From Pseudopyrenochaeta lycopersici (Eukaryota > Ascomycota > Dothideomycetes > Pleosporales > Pseudopyrenochaetaceae): a stretch of 64,000 bases of DNA. The notes beneath the pieces were generated by a model that was given only the letters and a program-made list of their open reading frames with translations, was not told the origin of the DNA and did not search any database. A program made the position numbers and the translations under genes. The stretch's first letter is position 1; every line of letters starts with the position of its first letter. The stretch spans positions 620,001-684,000 of the forward strand of contig NHZP01000013.1 of the NCBI GenBank assembly GCA_003313425.1, given 5' to 3'. This document shows positions 44,330 through 55,095 of this stretch, one piece after another.

Positions 44330-47300
44330 ACCCGTGTCGTCGATGCTGAACAAGCTACTTCCCTTGGTCTTAGGGTTCTCGTAGTGTGAACTACTAGTTG
44401 GAGTTTTATTTGTAATTATTGTAGTCTCGTGACGGGGCAAGAATGGATCAATGGTGGAGGACAGGGGAAGTTATATGCTGGAGCACTACCAGGGCACCAA
44501 CTAGTCTTGTGCGTAAGGTTAGTTTGGCTTGGACCTTGGGCACGGATTCCAATTCTAAAGAGGCGTAGCGGCCGGACAAAAGCAAGCGATCAGCCTTGAG
44601 AATATAGATGACTGCAGCCAGGAAGCCGTAGTGCGTGAGGGGGGTGAGGGCCAACCGCTGCGGCTCCGCGCCGAACTCAATGTAAGCGACTGAGATTGGC
44701 GGTAAGAGAGATCTGCCTAGACTAGATATTGACTGAGACCAAAACTCATGACATGCTAATTGAATGAACTCATTCTGTGCTTGCGAGGGTGGCTTCCTTT
44801 ACAAAGGGCCCCTGGTAAGAAACAGAAGTGACTGGTGCGATTCTTTAGCGCTTCAATTCTCCTGTCGAATATGTGCGTAACAAAGCACATACGGCCAGAT
44901 AGCAAGAGGAGCAATGACGGAAAGGAAGTGTTTGGATTAAGTTGGGAATAAGAGCACTTTCGCTCCATGACGCCATGGTGTGGTGCGAACAACCAGAAAA
45001 ACTTTCATATCAACACAGACAACTTGTCGCTAGGTAGGCCAAGCAATTCGGCGTCTGAAGTTCCCAAATGGGTCATGACGGCAACCATATGCAGCTGATT
45101 TCACAGGATTCTTGTGAGCCTATTTGGTTACGGCCAGTAGGAGTTGATGGCCCCCATCAGATAGAGCCGGCTTTGCGGAGTGAGGTGGAGATGAAGAGAT
45201 GTGAAACGCTGGGATTCGTGCGGAAAGCCCAGGCCCAGGAGCTAATAGATCGTCGGCCCGTCACTAACGTGGTTGCCTTTTGCGGGGAAGCATGCTAAAT
45301 CCGCTGCCTTCGGACGCAGACAAGCGTTATTCCCAGACGTCATGTCGCGTACGGGGAGACACGAAGCCGTGGACTAGGCGCTTTCGTTTAGGAATCCATT
45401 GACCACCTGGAATTGGGAGCAAGGTCATCTGTATTGATCCATAACTTGCTGGACTGATTATGGAGAAGAGCCAACTAGGCAGACAATGCAGCTCTTCAGA
45501 ACAGTCCTTGGAGCTGGTCGCTCAGTGAGCCGTACCGCCGCGGCCAGCGGCCTGAGGGTACTCCGGGTTGAACGGCGTAAAGGTACGTGTTTGAGTCGGT
45601 TGTGCATTTCTCATACGATCGACAGGATGCGGGCCCAATCACTGTCTACGAGAGTTCTAGACTTTCCAGCAACTATCCACTTCCCCGCACCCTGCTGCTC
45701 AGAAGTGCGCTGTCCTGAAGCGGTGGTGTGACTGAGGAGAATCACGGCGAATTGTTGCGCTCACCCGACGTCGTATCGGAAGGTGCTGCGGCGGAGGCGT
45801 TCCGCAGTGGCTGCCACCATTCCGCATTCGGACACTGAGAAAAGATTAGGAAACGAGTATGCGACTTTTCCTGGCCCTGGAGAAATGGATAACGTTGAGG
45901 TTCAGAAAGAAAATTCAGAAAGAAAAGAAACTGCAGAGAATAAAATCAAGAAGGATCAGCGACGCAGGGTTGCTATAGTTCCGAGATTCCAGTGTGGTCA
46001 ACCTTGACATGAATTGGAATGATCCAGACGAGGAAGTGTAGTCTTTCGATCGTATGCCGAATCCCGGCTCACAAAGATCGACCCCTTTCCAGCTGGCCTT
46101 GTTGAGTTCTGTCCCTGCATGCCAGGCGGTATGTACAGTGTACACTAGCTTCGTAGGCTGCAGATTGTGCCATCCACCCTTGCCTTTGACGCTCGAACGG
46201 ATCTCAGTTGTGGCTGTTTAGTGCTAAGCATGGCGCTTAGTCCACGCTCTCTTCAGCTTTAGATGGTTCGAGCTCGAATGACGAAGACTCCTTGGTTGTA
46301 TGAAGGGACCACAGGTTTGGTTGGACCCGACTGTGGGCTTGCATACTTGGCTGAATCCACCTGTCCGGATTGTTCGACACTTTCATGATAAGAGATTTCT
46401 TAGACTGTTGTCTGATTGCTTTAAAGGCTTCATTCGTGGTTGACTGTGTTTGAAACAAGGCCTGTTCTTCGCAGGAGGCTGGCACTCGGGGAGTACTTTC
46501 GGTCACACGGAGTACTAAGCCTTTAAATGTGCAGACAAGCGAGATTCACGGGTGAGGTACACGCTGACCGTGATAATGGGCTCATCGGGGTACCTAGATC
46601 CAAAGACCCCCTTGGATCAACAAGGGTGGGTGTAACAGGGTTGAGTTGGGAACTGCAGGGCCAAAACTCAATCTGCTCGCGGGCTTGCGCATGTTTGTTA
46701 TTGCTCTTCTTGCTGCCCATGATTTCCTATCCCGCGTTGAGCACAAGTCGGTCTCAGGAGTCTTCAAATCATCGCCGTAGCGTGCCTCCATGTCAATCTC
46801 AATAAGACACGCGGCTTAGGAAGGTACGGTCCAAGGCTTTGAACAATCGCAACAACGCTCAAGTGCTCACAGCTGCTATTCGAGGCTACTCCTGTGGCCG
46901 TAGTATCTAACATATAAATCAACCAGCGGTTGAGCCCGAGGGGTCTGTTTCGCGTCATGGGATTTGTCGAGGGGAGCAATCCAAGTTTGAGAGAATACCG
47001 ATCGTAGTGTAATAACTTCGCTACTGTCCAGCCCCCGAAACTTCCATCCCCGACCTTTCATGATGCTTCCACCGACTCCTGGTGTTGTTGCCGATGAGTC
47101 GTTCTGTGCCATGTCGCCTCGAAAATGGAATGATCGATCAGGTCCCGAGAACCTTGTCGGTGCTTGCTTCATAAGCAAATGCTATGGAGCAGCGCTGAGG
47201 ACGAACAACCGTCATTGGAGCAGTCGGAATTGTTGAGTACCCAGCCGGTAGGTACCCGTAGCATAAATTAAGATGGGCTTAAGGATGCTACAAAGGGTGT

Positions 47301-47762
47301 TCCATCAAGAAGTGGCAATGGAGCAGACGGTTAAGGTAGGAGCATCAGACGTTGTTTATACTCGTCTTCTGCTGTTGGAAGGTACAATCAAAGGAAGCGG
47401 CAAGCGACACCATCCAGGGCACTGCAGATTGGATGGAAATGTTCAGCCCCTCTCCAATGATAATAGCACATGGTTCATCGGTACATCTAGGCTCGACTTG
47501 GATGCTAGTGGGATGAAGATCGGCTTCTGCGTTCCAATGCGCCCTGATAGCAGCTCTAAGACCAGCGCTCTGCTTCGCTGTAACAGGCTACTGCACCAGT
47601 GAGAAGGAGCGCTGTCACTTTCGTTGCTCAAGACATTCGGAGCAACCCGACACTAATATCGACAACGAAGGGCCCAAGTACTGGTCCAATGGATATAGCA
47701 TCGGGACCAGCCTGGGCGTCTCGACAAGTCCTCCTGCTGTGACCCCAACTCTCTTGGTGAGC
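44330..47762. other. Gene-poor segment
   Basis: 3.4 kb without a recognisable gene. Frames are short. One plus-strand frame (45486) begins like a mitochondrial presequence and is listed separately. A 7-bp inverted repeat GATCCAA/TTGGATC lies at 46597-46618. No transposon domain is visible. Confidence 0.4.
45486..45582 (+). other. Possible presequence-like first exon
   Basis: ATG at 45486 opens a 32-codon stretch rich in Arg, Ser and Ala with no acidic residue until near its end (MQLFRTVLGAGRSVSRTAAA), like a mitochondrial targeting presequence. It ends at AAAG followed by GTACGT, a good donor. I could not find a downstream exon with recognisable content; joining to the nearest AG soon meets a stop. 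It could be a gene remnant or a small unknown gene. Confidence 0.2.
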
Positions 47763-48530
47763 TCAAGCTCCACCCACCTCTTGGACAACCTTTTTCAGAT
47801 TATGAATGTCATGGGCGAACCGTCCTAAGAACAAGCCATCCACGCCCTCGCTAATCTTGGCAAAAGTGCCTGGCCCTGCGCTTCCACCGTAGACAATTCT
47901 TGTAACGCCCTTTCTGCCCGCAGCCAGCTTCCTCAGCTCTTTCGTGACATTGACCACATGGTCTGGATCTGCAGGTTCCTTTGCACCAATCGCCCACACA
48001 GGCTCATAAGCTAGAATGACTTCGGACTCATCAGACACAGCAGACAGGACTGACGTGACCTGCGGCTTGCACTCTTCAATAGCGGCGCCCACAGCTGCTG
48101 ATGCAACGTTATGATGCGTCCTCTCCCCAATACACACCAACGGGATCAGCCCGTTCCTCGCGGCCGCAGCAGCCTTCTTTGCAACCCACTCATCCGTCTC
48201 GCCGAAATTTGCTCTCCGCTCGGCATGTCCGATTTCGACAATCCTCGCGCCGGCCTGCCGCAAGACCAGTGGACTGACCTCGCCTGTGTACGCGCCCTTG
48301 TCTTCCCAGAAGGTGTCTTGCGCGCCGAGGATGATGGAAGAGGACTCGAGGATGCGGGCAGATTCGGTGAGCGAGACAAAGTCGGGGATGACGAAGAGGT
48401 CTATCCGGGCATTCCAGGCGTCACCGTCGAGCTGCAGGACGCCGCGGATGTAGGAGAGGGTGCTGGGGAGGTCGAAGTACATTTTCAGCGAGACGCCTAC
48501 TACACGGCGGGGTCGAGTAACGGGAGGCAT
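47763..48530 (-). CDS. Triosephosphate-isomerase paralogue (TIM-barrel isomerase)
   Basis: Single exon of 255 residues, TPI-sized. Catalytic positions are kept: Lys16 in SLKMYF, His102 in GHAERR, Glu176 in AYEPVWAIG, and the phosphate loop YGGSAGP (214-220). The family norm is IGHSERR, so Ser is Ala here, and the N-terminal FVGGNWKMNG block is changed to VVGVSLKMYF. These deviations, and the lack of introns, point to the divergent TPI-like group in fungi rather than the housekeeping enzyme. Bacterial relatives isomerise tetrulose or erythrulose phosphates, but the substrate here is unknown. It is divergent from MTHFR. Confidence 0.87.
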   Translation of the reverse strand: MPPVTRPRRVVGVSLKMYFDLPSTLSYIRGVLQLDGDAWNARIDLFVIPDFVSLTESARILESSSIILGAQDTFWEDKGAYTGEVSPLVLRQAGARIVEIGHAERRANFGETDEWVAKKAAAAARNGLIPLVCIGERTHHNVASAAVGAAIEECKPQVTSVLSAVSDESEVILAYEPVWAIGAKEPADPDHVVNVTKELRKLAAGRKGVTRIVYGGSAGPGTFAKISEGVDGLFLGRFAHDIHNLKKVVQEVGGA

Positions 48531-49261
48531 GACAGGCGATTATGGATAGAAGGCGAGGAGCAAATTGAAGAGAGCGCAAGGCAAGGCTGTGTACGGATTC
48601 TTGATCAGTAATAGGATCGCGGTATGTGTCTTTTACGCTCTTCTGCTCCACGTCGTGACGAGCGCCAATTTCATGGGGACAGCGCCGGGGTTGCTCCATG
48701 TGGGATGCCGGCAAGTCCACCGCCGCAATCGGTGGGGAGAGGCCAGTGTGGGGCCTCCAGCTATAGACAGCCCTCACGGCCACGTCCGCCGCCTCCAATA
48801 TCCTGTGCACCTCACATAGGAGATTAATATCGACATGATGCCACGCAGCGCAGGCGAGTCTGCAATTGGTGCCAGACCAGTCGTGTCTGCCCATCGCAAT
48901 GCCTTGGCAGGGCCTCTCCGATGGTCCCTCCGACTGACGCTAACCTCATTGCTCTTCACCGTTCCGCTAAAGAAAACTGCACCCATCACCGCACCACTGA
49001 CCTCTTCGTTCATTTCCAGGCAGCCCAGACAGCTGTGGTACATGTCGCGGATTCACGCAGATCGCTGGGCCCGCAAACGCTATCTTGGATAGTCTGTGGT
49101 GGAGAGAATCTGCCCGTGCTCTCATCCCTGTAAGTCGCCATGTGGGATGCCATCGCGGGGTGTCACATAAGCAGATGCTCAGAATCTGTATAGCCACTGA
49201 CTCTGCCTAGAATTGAAGCACAGTCTCCTTTTACTTCGCTTTCGTCTCATCCGCCGCCGCC
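48531..49261. promoter_or_regulatory. Divergent promoter region, TPI-like / MTHFR
   Basis: 731 bp between divergent starts. Frames of 70-90 codons overlap in all phases and look random. Confidence 0.45.
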
Positions 49262-51338
49262 ATGCACATCTCCCAGAAACTCGCCCAGGCGAGGCAGGAG
49301 GGGAAGCCGACCTTTTCCTTCGAGTTCTTCCCCCCCAAGACCGCGCAGGTAAGCCGTACCCTGATGTCCCCGAAATCCGTTGCAGACTGACGTACCCCAG
49401 GGTGTCCAAAACCTCTACGACCGCATGGACCGCATGCATGGCTTCGGCCCGCAATTCATCGACCTCACCTGGGGCGCCGGTGGCCGCCACTCGAAGCTCA
49501 CCTGCGAAATGGTCAAGGTCGCCCAGTCGGTGTACGGCCTCGAGACATGCATGCACCTTACCTGCACCGACATGGAGAAAACGAAACTTGACGAGGCCCT
49601 CCGAGACGCATACCAGTCGGGCTGCACCAACATTCTTGCCCTGAGAGGAGACCCGCCCCGCGAGCGGGAGAAGTGGGAGGCTACAGCCGGCGGCTTCCGT
49701 TACGCAAAAGATCTGGTTGTTTACATCAGAGAGAAATACGGCAACCACTTTGACATTGGTGTGGCGGGGTACTCGGAAGGAAGCGACGACAACGACAATG
49801 TCGACGAGCTCATCGACCACTTGAAAGAAAAGGTCGACGCCGGCGCAACTTTCATCGTTACACAGATGTTTTATGATACGGACATTTTCCTGGACTGGGT
49901 GAACAAGGTTCGCGCCAAGGGCATCGACATTCCCATCATTCCGGGTATCATGCCTATTCACACGCATGCCGCCTTTTTGCGGAGAGCGACCTGGACCAAA
50001 TGCAACATCCCCAAGCACTGGACCGAAGCCCTAGAGCCAATCAAAAACGACGATGTTGAGGTGCGTGAGGTTGGCCGAGGTCTCGTAGCAGACATGTGCC
50101 GTAAGTTGATTGATGCTGGCATTCTGCATCTGCATTTGTAAGTCATTCAGCAACATTTTCCACGAGCTATCACTCATTATCCCAGCTACACAATGAACCT
50201 TGCACAAGCCACCCGCATGGTTCTCGAAGAGCTAGAGCTACTGCCTGATGTCGAATCACCGTTAGAGAAGCCTCTTCCCTGGCGACCTTCTTTGGGCCTC
50301 AATCGCCGCGACGAGAATGTGCGACCAATTTTCTGGCGCAACCGCAATCGCTCTTATATCGCACGCACTCAAGACTGGGACGAGTTCCCCAACGGTCGCT
50401 GGGGAGATTCGAGATCCCCTGCCTTTGGCGAACTTGACTCCTATGGCATCGGTCTCAAGGGCACCAACGAGCAGAATATCAAGCTGTGGGGCAGACCAAC
50501 CTCGATCAAAGATCTGTCTGATCTTTTCGTGCGTTACATGGAGGGTAAACTTGAGTCTTTGCCGTGGAGTGAGCAGGCAATCACCAATGAAGCCGGGTCT
50601 ATTCAACATGATCTAATTGATCTCAACCGCCGCGGCTTCCTGACCATCAACTCGCAGCCTGCTGTCAATGGCGCCAAGTCTTCTGATCCTGTGTTTGGCT
50701 GGGGTCCACGGAACGGATACGTTTACCAAAAGGCGTACCTTGAAGTCCTCGTCTCCCCTGAGTTTATCGCCGACATTATCACTCGCATCGAGCGTGATCC
50801 CGAATTCACCTACTACGCTGTGAACAAGGACGGCGACCTAAAGACGAACGCCCCCAATGAAGGACCGAACGCGGTCACTTGGGGCGTCTTCCCTGGCAAG
50901 GAAATCGTGCAACCCACGATTGTGGAGACTATCAGCTTCCTCGCCTGGAAGGATGAATTTTACCGACTAGGTCAGCAGTGGGCCAACTGCCACGCAGCTG
51001 TCAGCCCATCAAGATACGTGATTCAGGATGTCGTGGATACCTGGTACCTTCTCAATATCGTCCACAACGACTTCCATGCCACCCGCGGAATTTTCCCCTT
51101 ATTTGATGGCTTACAGGTCCAAGATATGGAGCGGCATCTCTACAATCCCAACGCCGAAATCCCCCTCACTAACGGCCACGAGGCCACGAACGGTACCAAT
51201 GGTACTAACGGCACCAACGGCACCAACGGCGAGAAATCCGATGGCTCAAGCCAGGCAAAGCCGAGCCTCGTGGATGCTGCTAAATCAGCGGCTATCGATG
51301 TCACCAACGGCTTGAAAGGCTTGACGGTGTCTAATTAA
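49262..51338 (+). CDS. Methylenetetrahydrofolate reductase
   Basis: Three exons (49262-49348, 49401-50137, 50186-51338) give 658 residues, typical for eukaryotic MTHFR. It reduces 5,10-methylene-THF to 5-methyl-THF with FAD, feeding methionine synthesis. The N-terminal catalytic barrel shows FSFEFFPPKT with the active-site Glu, FIDLTWGAGG, ALRGDPP, ATFIVTQMFYD and IIPGIMPI. The C-terminal regulatory half carries FGWGPRNGYVYQKAYLEVL and ends in an unusual NGT repeat tail. Fungi often have two MTHFRs (yeast Met12 and Met13) and I cannot tell which this is. Introns of 52 and 48 bp are canonical. Confidence 0.94.
51183..51230 (+). repeat. Asn-Gly-Thr coding minisatellite in MTHFR
   Basis: About five 9-nt units of the type AACGGCACC encode NGTNGTNGTNGTNG near the C-terminus of the MTHFR. 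Units differ mainly at third codon positions. Confidence 0.7.
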
Positions 51339-52113
51339 TCTACTAATCCTTAAGTGATGACTTACGATCTTACTGCATTCAACACGGCAAGACCGGTTAC
51401 ATGTCTGGCGTTCTAGAGACACCAACATGCGCGATTCGGTGTTCAAACACTGAAGACCTCAACAGTAACCTTTACGCTTCAACAAGCGTTTTTTTCGGCT
51501 ATCGGCTATATATTCCATTATGGTGTTTTACAGGATTAGGGTTATCATCTCCACGGGCTGTCTATATTCTGGGAGCACAGTATTCTATGGCACATTGTGC
51601 ACCAAAAAAGCATTTGGGTGGCGTCGATTCAACCTGACGACCGTGTGGGCGAAGAACACGTATTGCGCGTTATGCGCAGAGGAGAAAAAGTTTGGTGGCA
51701 TTGGCTGCGTTGGAATGAAAACTTCTTGAGATACCCGACCAGCACCCTCAACGGTGCTGGTCAAACCGCAACCTGCGTGCCATTAAGGGCTTAAATAAAA
51801 TTACCCTTCGGCTGCCTATATGTTTGATTCACCACTCCTTTTGATTCCGGTATTCTCTCGTGATGCCAAATATTGCCCGAGGGCTGCCACTGTTGTGAAG
51901 CAGAATTATTACATTAGCTCGAGGCAACGCAACAAACAATCCCAAATCTGATGCATAATCACCTTGCAAATGCAAATGAACTTGTATGAAGACGGAAAAT
52001 ATTTACTATCATAGCAATACATAAGTACAAGGCATTACACAATGTCTGCACAAGACGAAACTGGACTCCTGGTTCCACAGCTTTTACTCATCTCCCTTAA
52101 TGAATCGTTTAGT
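51339..52113. other. Intergenic between convergent genes
   Basis: Convergent 3' flanks of MTHFR and FOX2. It holds a strong hairpin at 51737-51762 and no gene that I can recognise. Confidence 0.5.
51737..51762. repeat. Perfect hairpin, 10-bp stem
   Basis: GACCAGCACC and GGTGCTGGTC pair exactly around a 6-nt loop (CTCAAC). It lies about 400 bp past the MTHFR stop. It could be an RNA stem in a 3' UTR; no T-run follows. Confidence 0.6.
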
Positions 52114-55095
52114 TTACAACTTGCTTCCTCCACCCAACAGCTCAGCACCAGCACCAGAGATGGCAAGCTTGCCAGTCTCCTTGACCTTTGTCTGGAAAGC
52201 GATGGTGTTGCCCGTCTTCCACATCTCGGTGATAAGAGTCTGGCCGGGCAGCACAACACCAGCGAAGCGGACCTTGATGTTCTTGAAGGGACCGAACTTC
52301 TGGAGCACGTGCTTGCCGGAGATACCGAAGGAGCAGAGGCCGTGGAGAATGGGGGTGTCGAAGCCTCCGACCTTGCTGAATTGAGGGTCAATGTGTAGAG
52401 GGTTCAGGTCGCCAGACAATCGGTAGATGGCAGCCTGTTCCTCGGTTGTCTTCTCCTCGACAACGACGTCTGGAGCGCGCTGCGGTGGCTTGTGGATTTT
52501 GGTTGCAGCACCACGGTCGCCACCCTTCTTCTGTCCGCCAAAGTTTCCTGAGCCACGGATGAACACGGTGCTCTCATTGTAGAATATCTCTTCGCCAGTG
52601 TTCGCATCCTTTGTGGTGGAGCCATAGACGACGAGTCCAGCGGCGCCCTTATCCACAACCTCAACGAGCTTGGGGATAGAGACAAGTTTCGCTTCCGTGG
52701 GGATGGGGAACTTGCGGATCTCGAGGAACTGTTCGCCATGGAGGAGCATACGGGGGTCGAAGTTGGGGACAATGTCGTCGAAGCTGAAGGGCGACTCGGC
52801 GTTGAAAGGTGGGATAACACCGTAGGTAGGGATAACTTGGAAGTTCTCGTCACCTTCATACACGAAGGGCAGATCGGTACGCTTGGCGCCGATACCGATA
52901 TCTGTTTGGTATTAGTGACACATTCGTTGTGATTGTGAAAATAATGGAGTACTCACTGTATAGGATGACATCCCTCTCGGTGTACTCGAAGGGTGTGCCA
53001 TCAGACTTAGCAGCCAAGGCCTCCTTCTGAGCCTTGAGAATCTCCTCGTTGCTCTTCCTGTCCTTCTTTGGCTTCTTGCTCTTCTTGCTAGTATTCTCCA
53101 TGTTCGCCATGATAGACTTGAGACCGCTAGCATTGTCGAAGGGGTAGTCTGCACGGCCATCATCAAAGTTGGTGATGCGGCCCCACTGTGCGAGGACAGC
53201 CTCTGGGGTGAGCTTGACGTCGACGGGGAAGCCGTGGCCGCCAGTGCGCTGCCACCTGGTTTGCGCGAACCAGCCAGAGCCCATCTCGTACAGACCACCA
53301 GTTGGCTCTGGTGCTTTATCGGAGACAAGGAGGAGGACGAGGGGAGCGTTGAAATCGGGCTTGAGGGCTTGGACGATTTCCTCAGGCATGATGGTGCGGG
53401 TGAGCTGGGTACCAGCGTTGGGCGCAACAGTGTTGACGAAAATGTTGTTCTTCTTGCCCTCAAGAGCGAGAGACTTGGAGAAACCGAGGATACCACACTT
53501 CGCAGACGCATAGTTGGCCTGGCCGAAGTTGCCGTAGATACCACTGGTGGAGGTTGTGTTGATGATGCGACCATACTTCTGCTTGATCATGAAAGGCCAT
53601 GCAGCCTTGGAGCAAGAGTATGTTCCGTTGAGATGCACCTTGTGGATGATGTCCCACTGGTCGTCAGTCATGTTGGCAAAGGCCTTGTCGCGGAGGATAC
53701 CGGCATTGTTGATGAGGATGTCAATGCGGCCATACTTCTCAATGGCAGTCTTGATAACTGCCTCACCATCCTGAACATCAGCCTTGTTGCCAGCAGCCTC
53801 TCCACCGAGCTTCTGAATCTCCTGCACAACGGTGTCAGGGTTGACGAGATCGTTCACAACAACCTTAGCTCCACGCTTGGCCAGCTCAAGGCAGTAAATG
53901 CGGCCGAGACCAGCACCTCCACCAGTTACAAGCGCAACCTTGCCCTTAAAGTCAGGCTCCTCGGCTTTAGGGTTGGGTGGTTGCTTGTTAGACTGCTCGA
54001 GAAGCTCCAGAGCATTCGCGGGACCGTCTGGGAACTCAGGCTGTGAGTAGTCGACAATGTCCTTCCACCTGGCAGCAACAGCACCAGGTGTGAAGGTCTC
54101 GTCGGTCTTCATCAGACAACCCTTTGCTCGCTGCCATCGTAGCTTTGCAATGTGACCACCTCCAGCCTCGAATATGGCGCCAGTCTCGGTAGACGACGTA
54201 TGTGTGAGGACGGCGACGAGCGGAACGATCCACTCGGGCTTCAACTTCTCGAGGACATCAGGGGGCATGACAGTTTCTGTCATCCGGCTGGCAGCAATTG
54301 GGGCGATGACGTTGCAGAGAATGTTGTACTTGCGACCCTCCTTTGCGAGCGTCTCAGTGAAGCCGACAAGGGCAAGTTTGGCAGCTACGGTGCATTAGCA
54401 TGGGCCCATATCCCCAAAGACTTTAAGACATACCAGAGTAGTTCGTCTGTCCGAAGGATCCAAACAGACCAGCAGCAGATGCAGTGCTAATCAGCCTGCC
54501 ATACTTCTGCTTCCTGAAGTACGGCCACGCCGCCTTCGCGCACTTGTATGCTCCAAGGACATGGACCTTGTAGATCAAGTCCCAATCCGCCTGCTTCATG
54601 TTCTTGAAGCTGATATCTCGTAGAATGCCGGCATTGTTGATGAGAACATCGACACGACCGAAGGCGTCGATGGCTGTCTTGATGATGGCATCACCATTCT
54701 CGACTGAGTCGTAGTTGGCAACAGCTTTGCCGCCTGCGGAGCGGATCTGCTCGACTACCTTATCTGCGGCCTGTGTGAAATATGATCAGCTGTTGTCATT
54801 GTGGTATTGACACACTGGACTAAGTGAGACTGCGGAAAAACACTGTGCCAGAAATGTTTCCAACCAAAGCTGCGCAAAAGCGGCGTTCGGCATGTTTGGA
54901 ATCGCATGGAAAGTTGTAAAGGAAGGAACATACCGCTGAGCCTGTGCCCTCACCCTTGAAGCTTCCGCCGAGGTCATTCACCACGACGTTTGCGCCGCGG
55001 CTTGCGAAGAAGATGGCATACTCGCGACCTAGACCGCCACCAGCACCTGTCACAACGACAGTCTGGCCGTCGTATCGCAGATCTTGTGAAGCCAT
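52114..55095 (-). CDS. FOX2: Peroxisomal multifunctional beta-oxidation enzyme (hydratase-dehydrogenase)
   Basis: Four exons (54934-55095, 54434-54770, 52957-54384, 52114-52901) join to 904 residues, matching fungal Fox2. Two tandem SDR domains carry TGAGGGLG (16-23) and a second TGGGAGLG, each with its NNAGILRD block. They are followed by a MaoC-type 2-enoyl-CoA hydratase 2 domain with [10 protein letters not shown] and HGLCSFG. The protein ends in SKL, a type 1 peroxisomal signal. The enzyme hydrates enoyl-CoA and oxidises (3R)-hydroxyacyl-CoA. Intron 1 is 163 bp, longer than the others (49-55 bp). Oleate-type induction is usual in the family but no element was identified. Confidence 0.96.

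Noticed and set aside
48111..48611. 166-codon plus-strand frame opposite the TPI-like gene
   Set aside because: It is antisense to a clear TIM-barrel enzyme with catalytic residues and resembles no protein.
14588..51338. A folate gene cluster (cyclo-ligase and MTHFR in one window)
   Set aside because: The two genes are about 34 kb apart with many unrelated housekeeping genes between them. Chance proximity is the simplest reading.
53234..54046. 270-codon plus-strand frame opposite FOX2
   Set aside because: It is the complement of a well-supported SDR domain in FOX2, starts at GTG and has no domain of its own. It is a codon-bias shadow.
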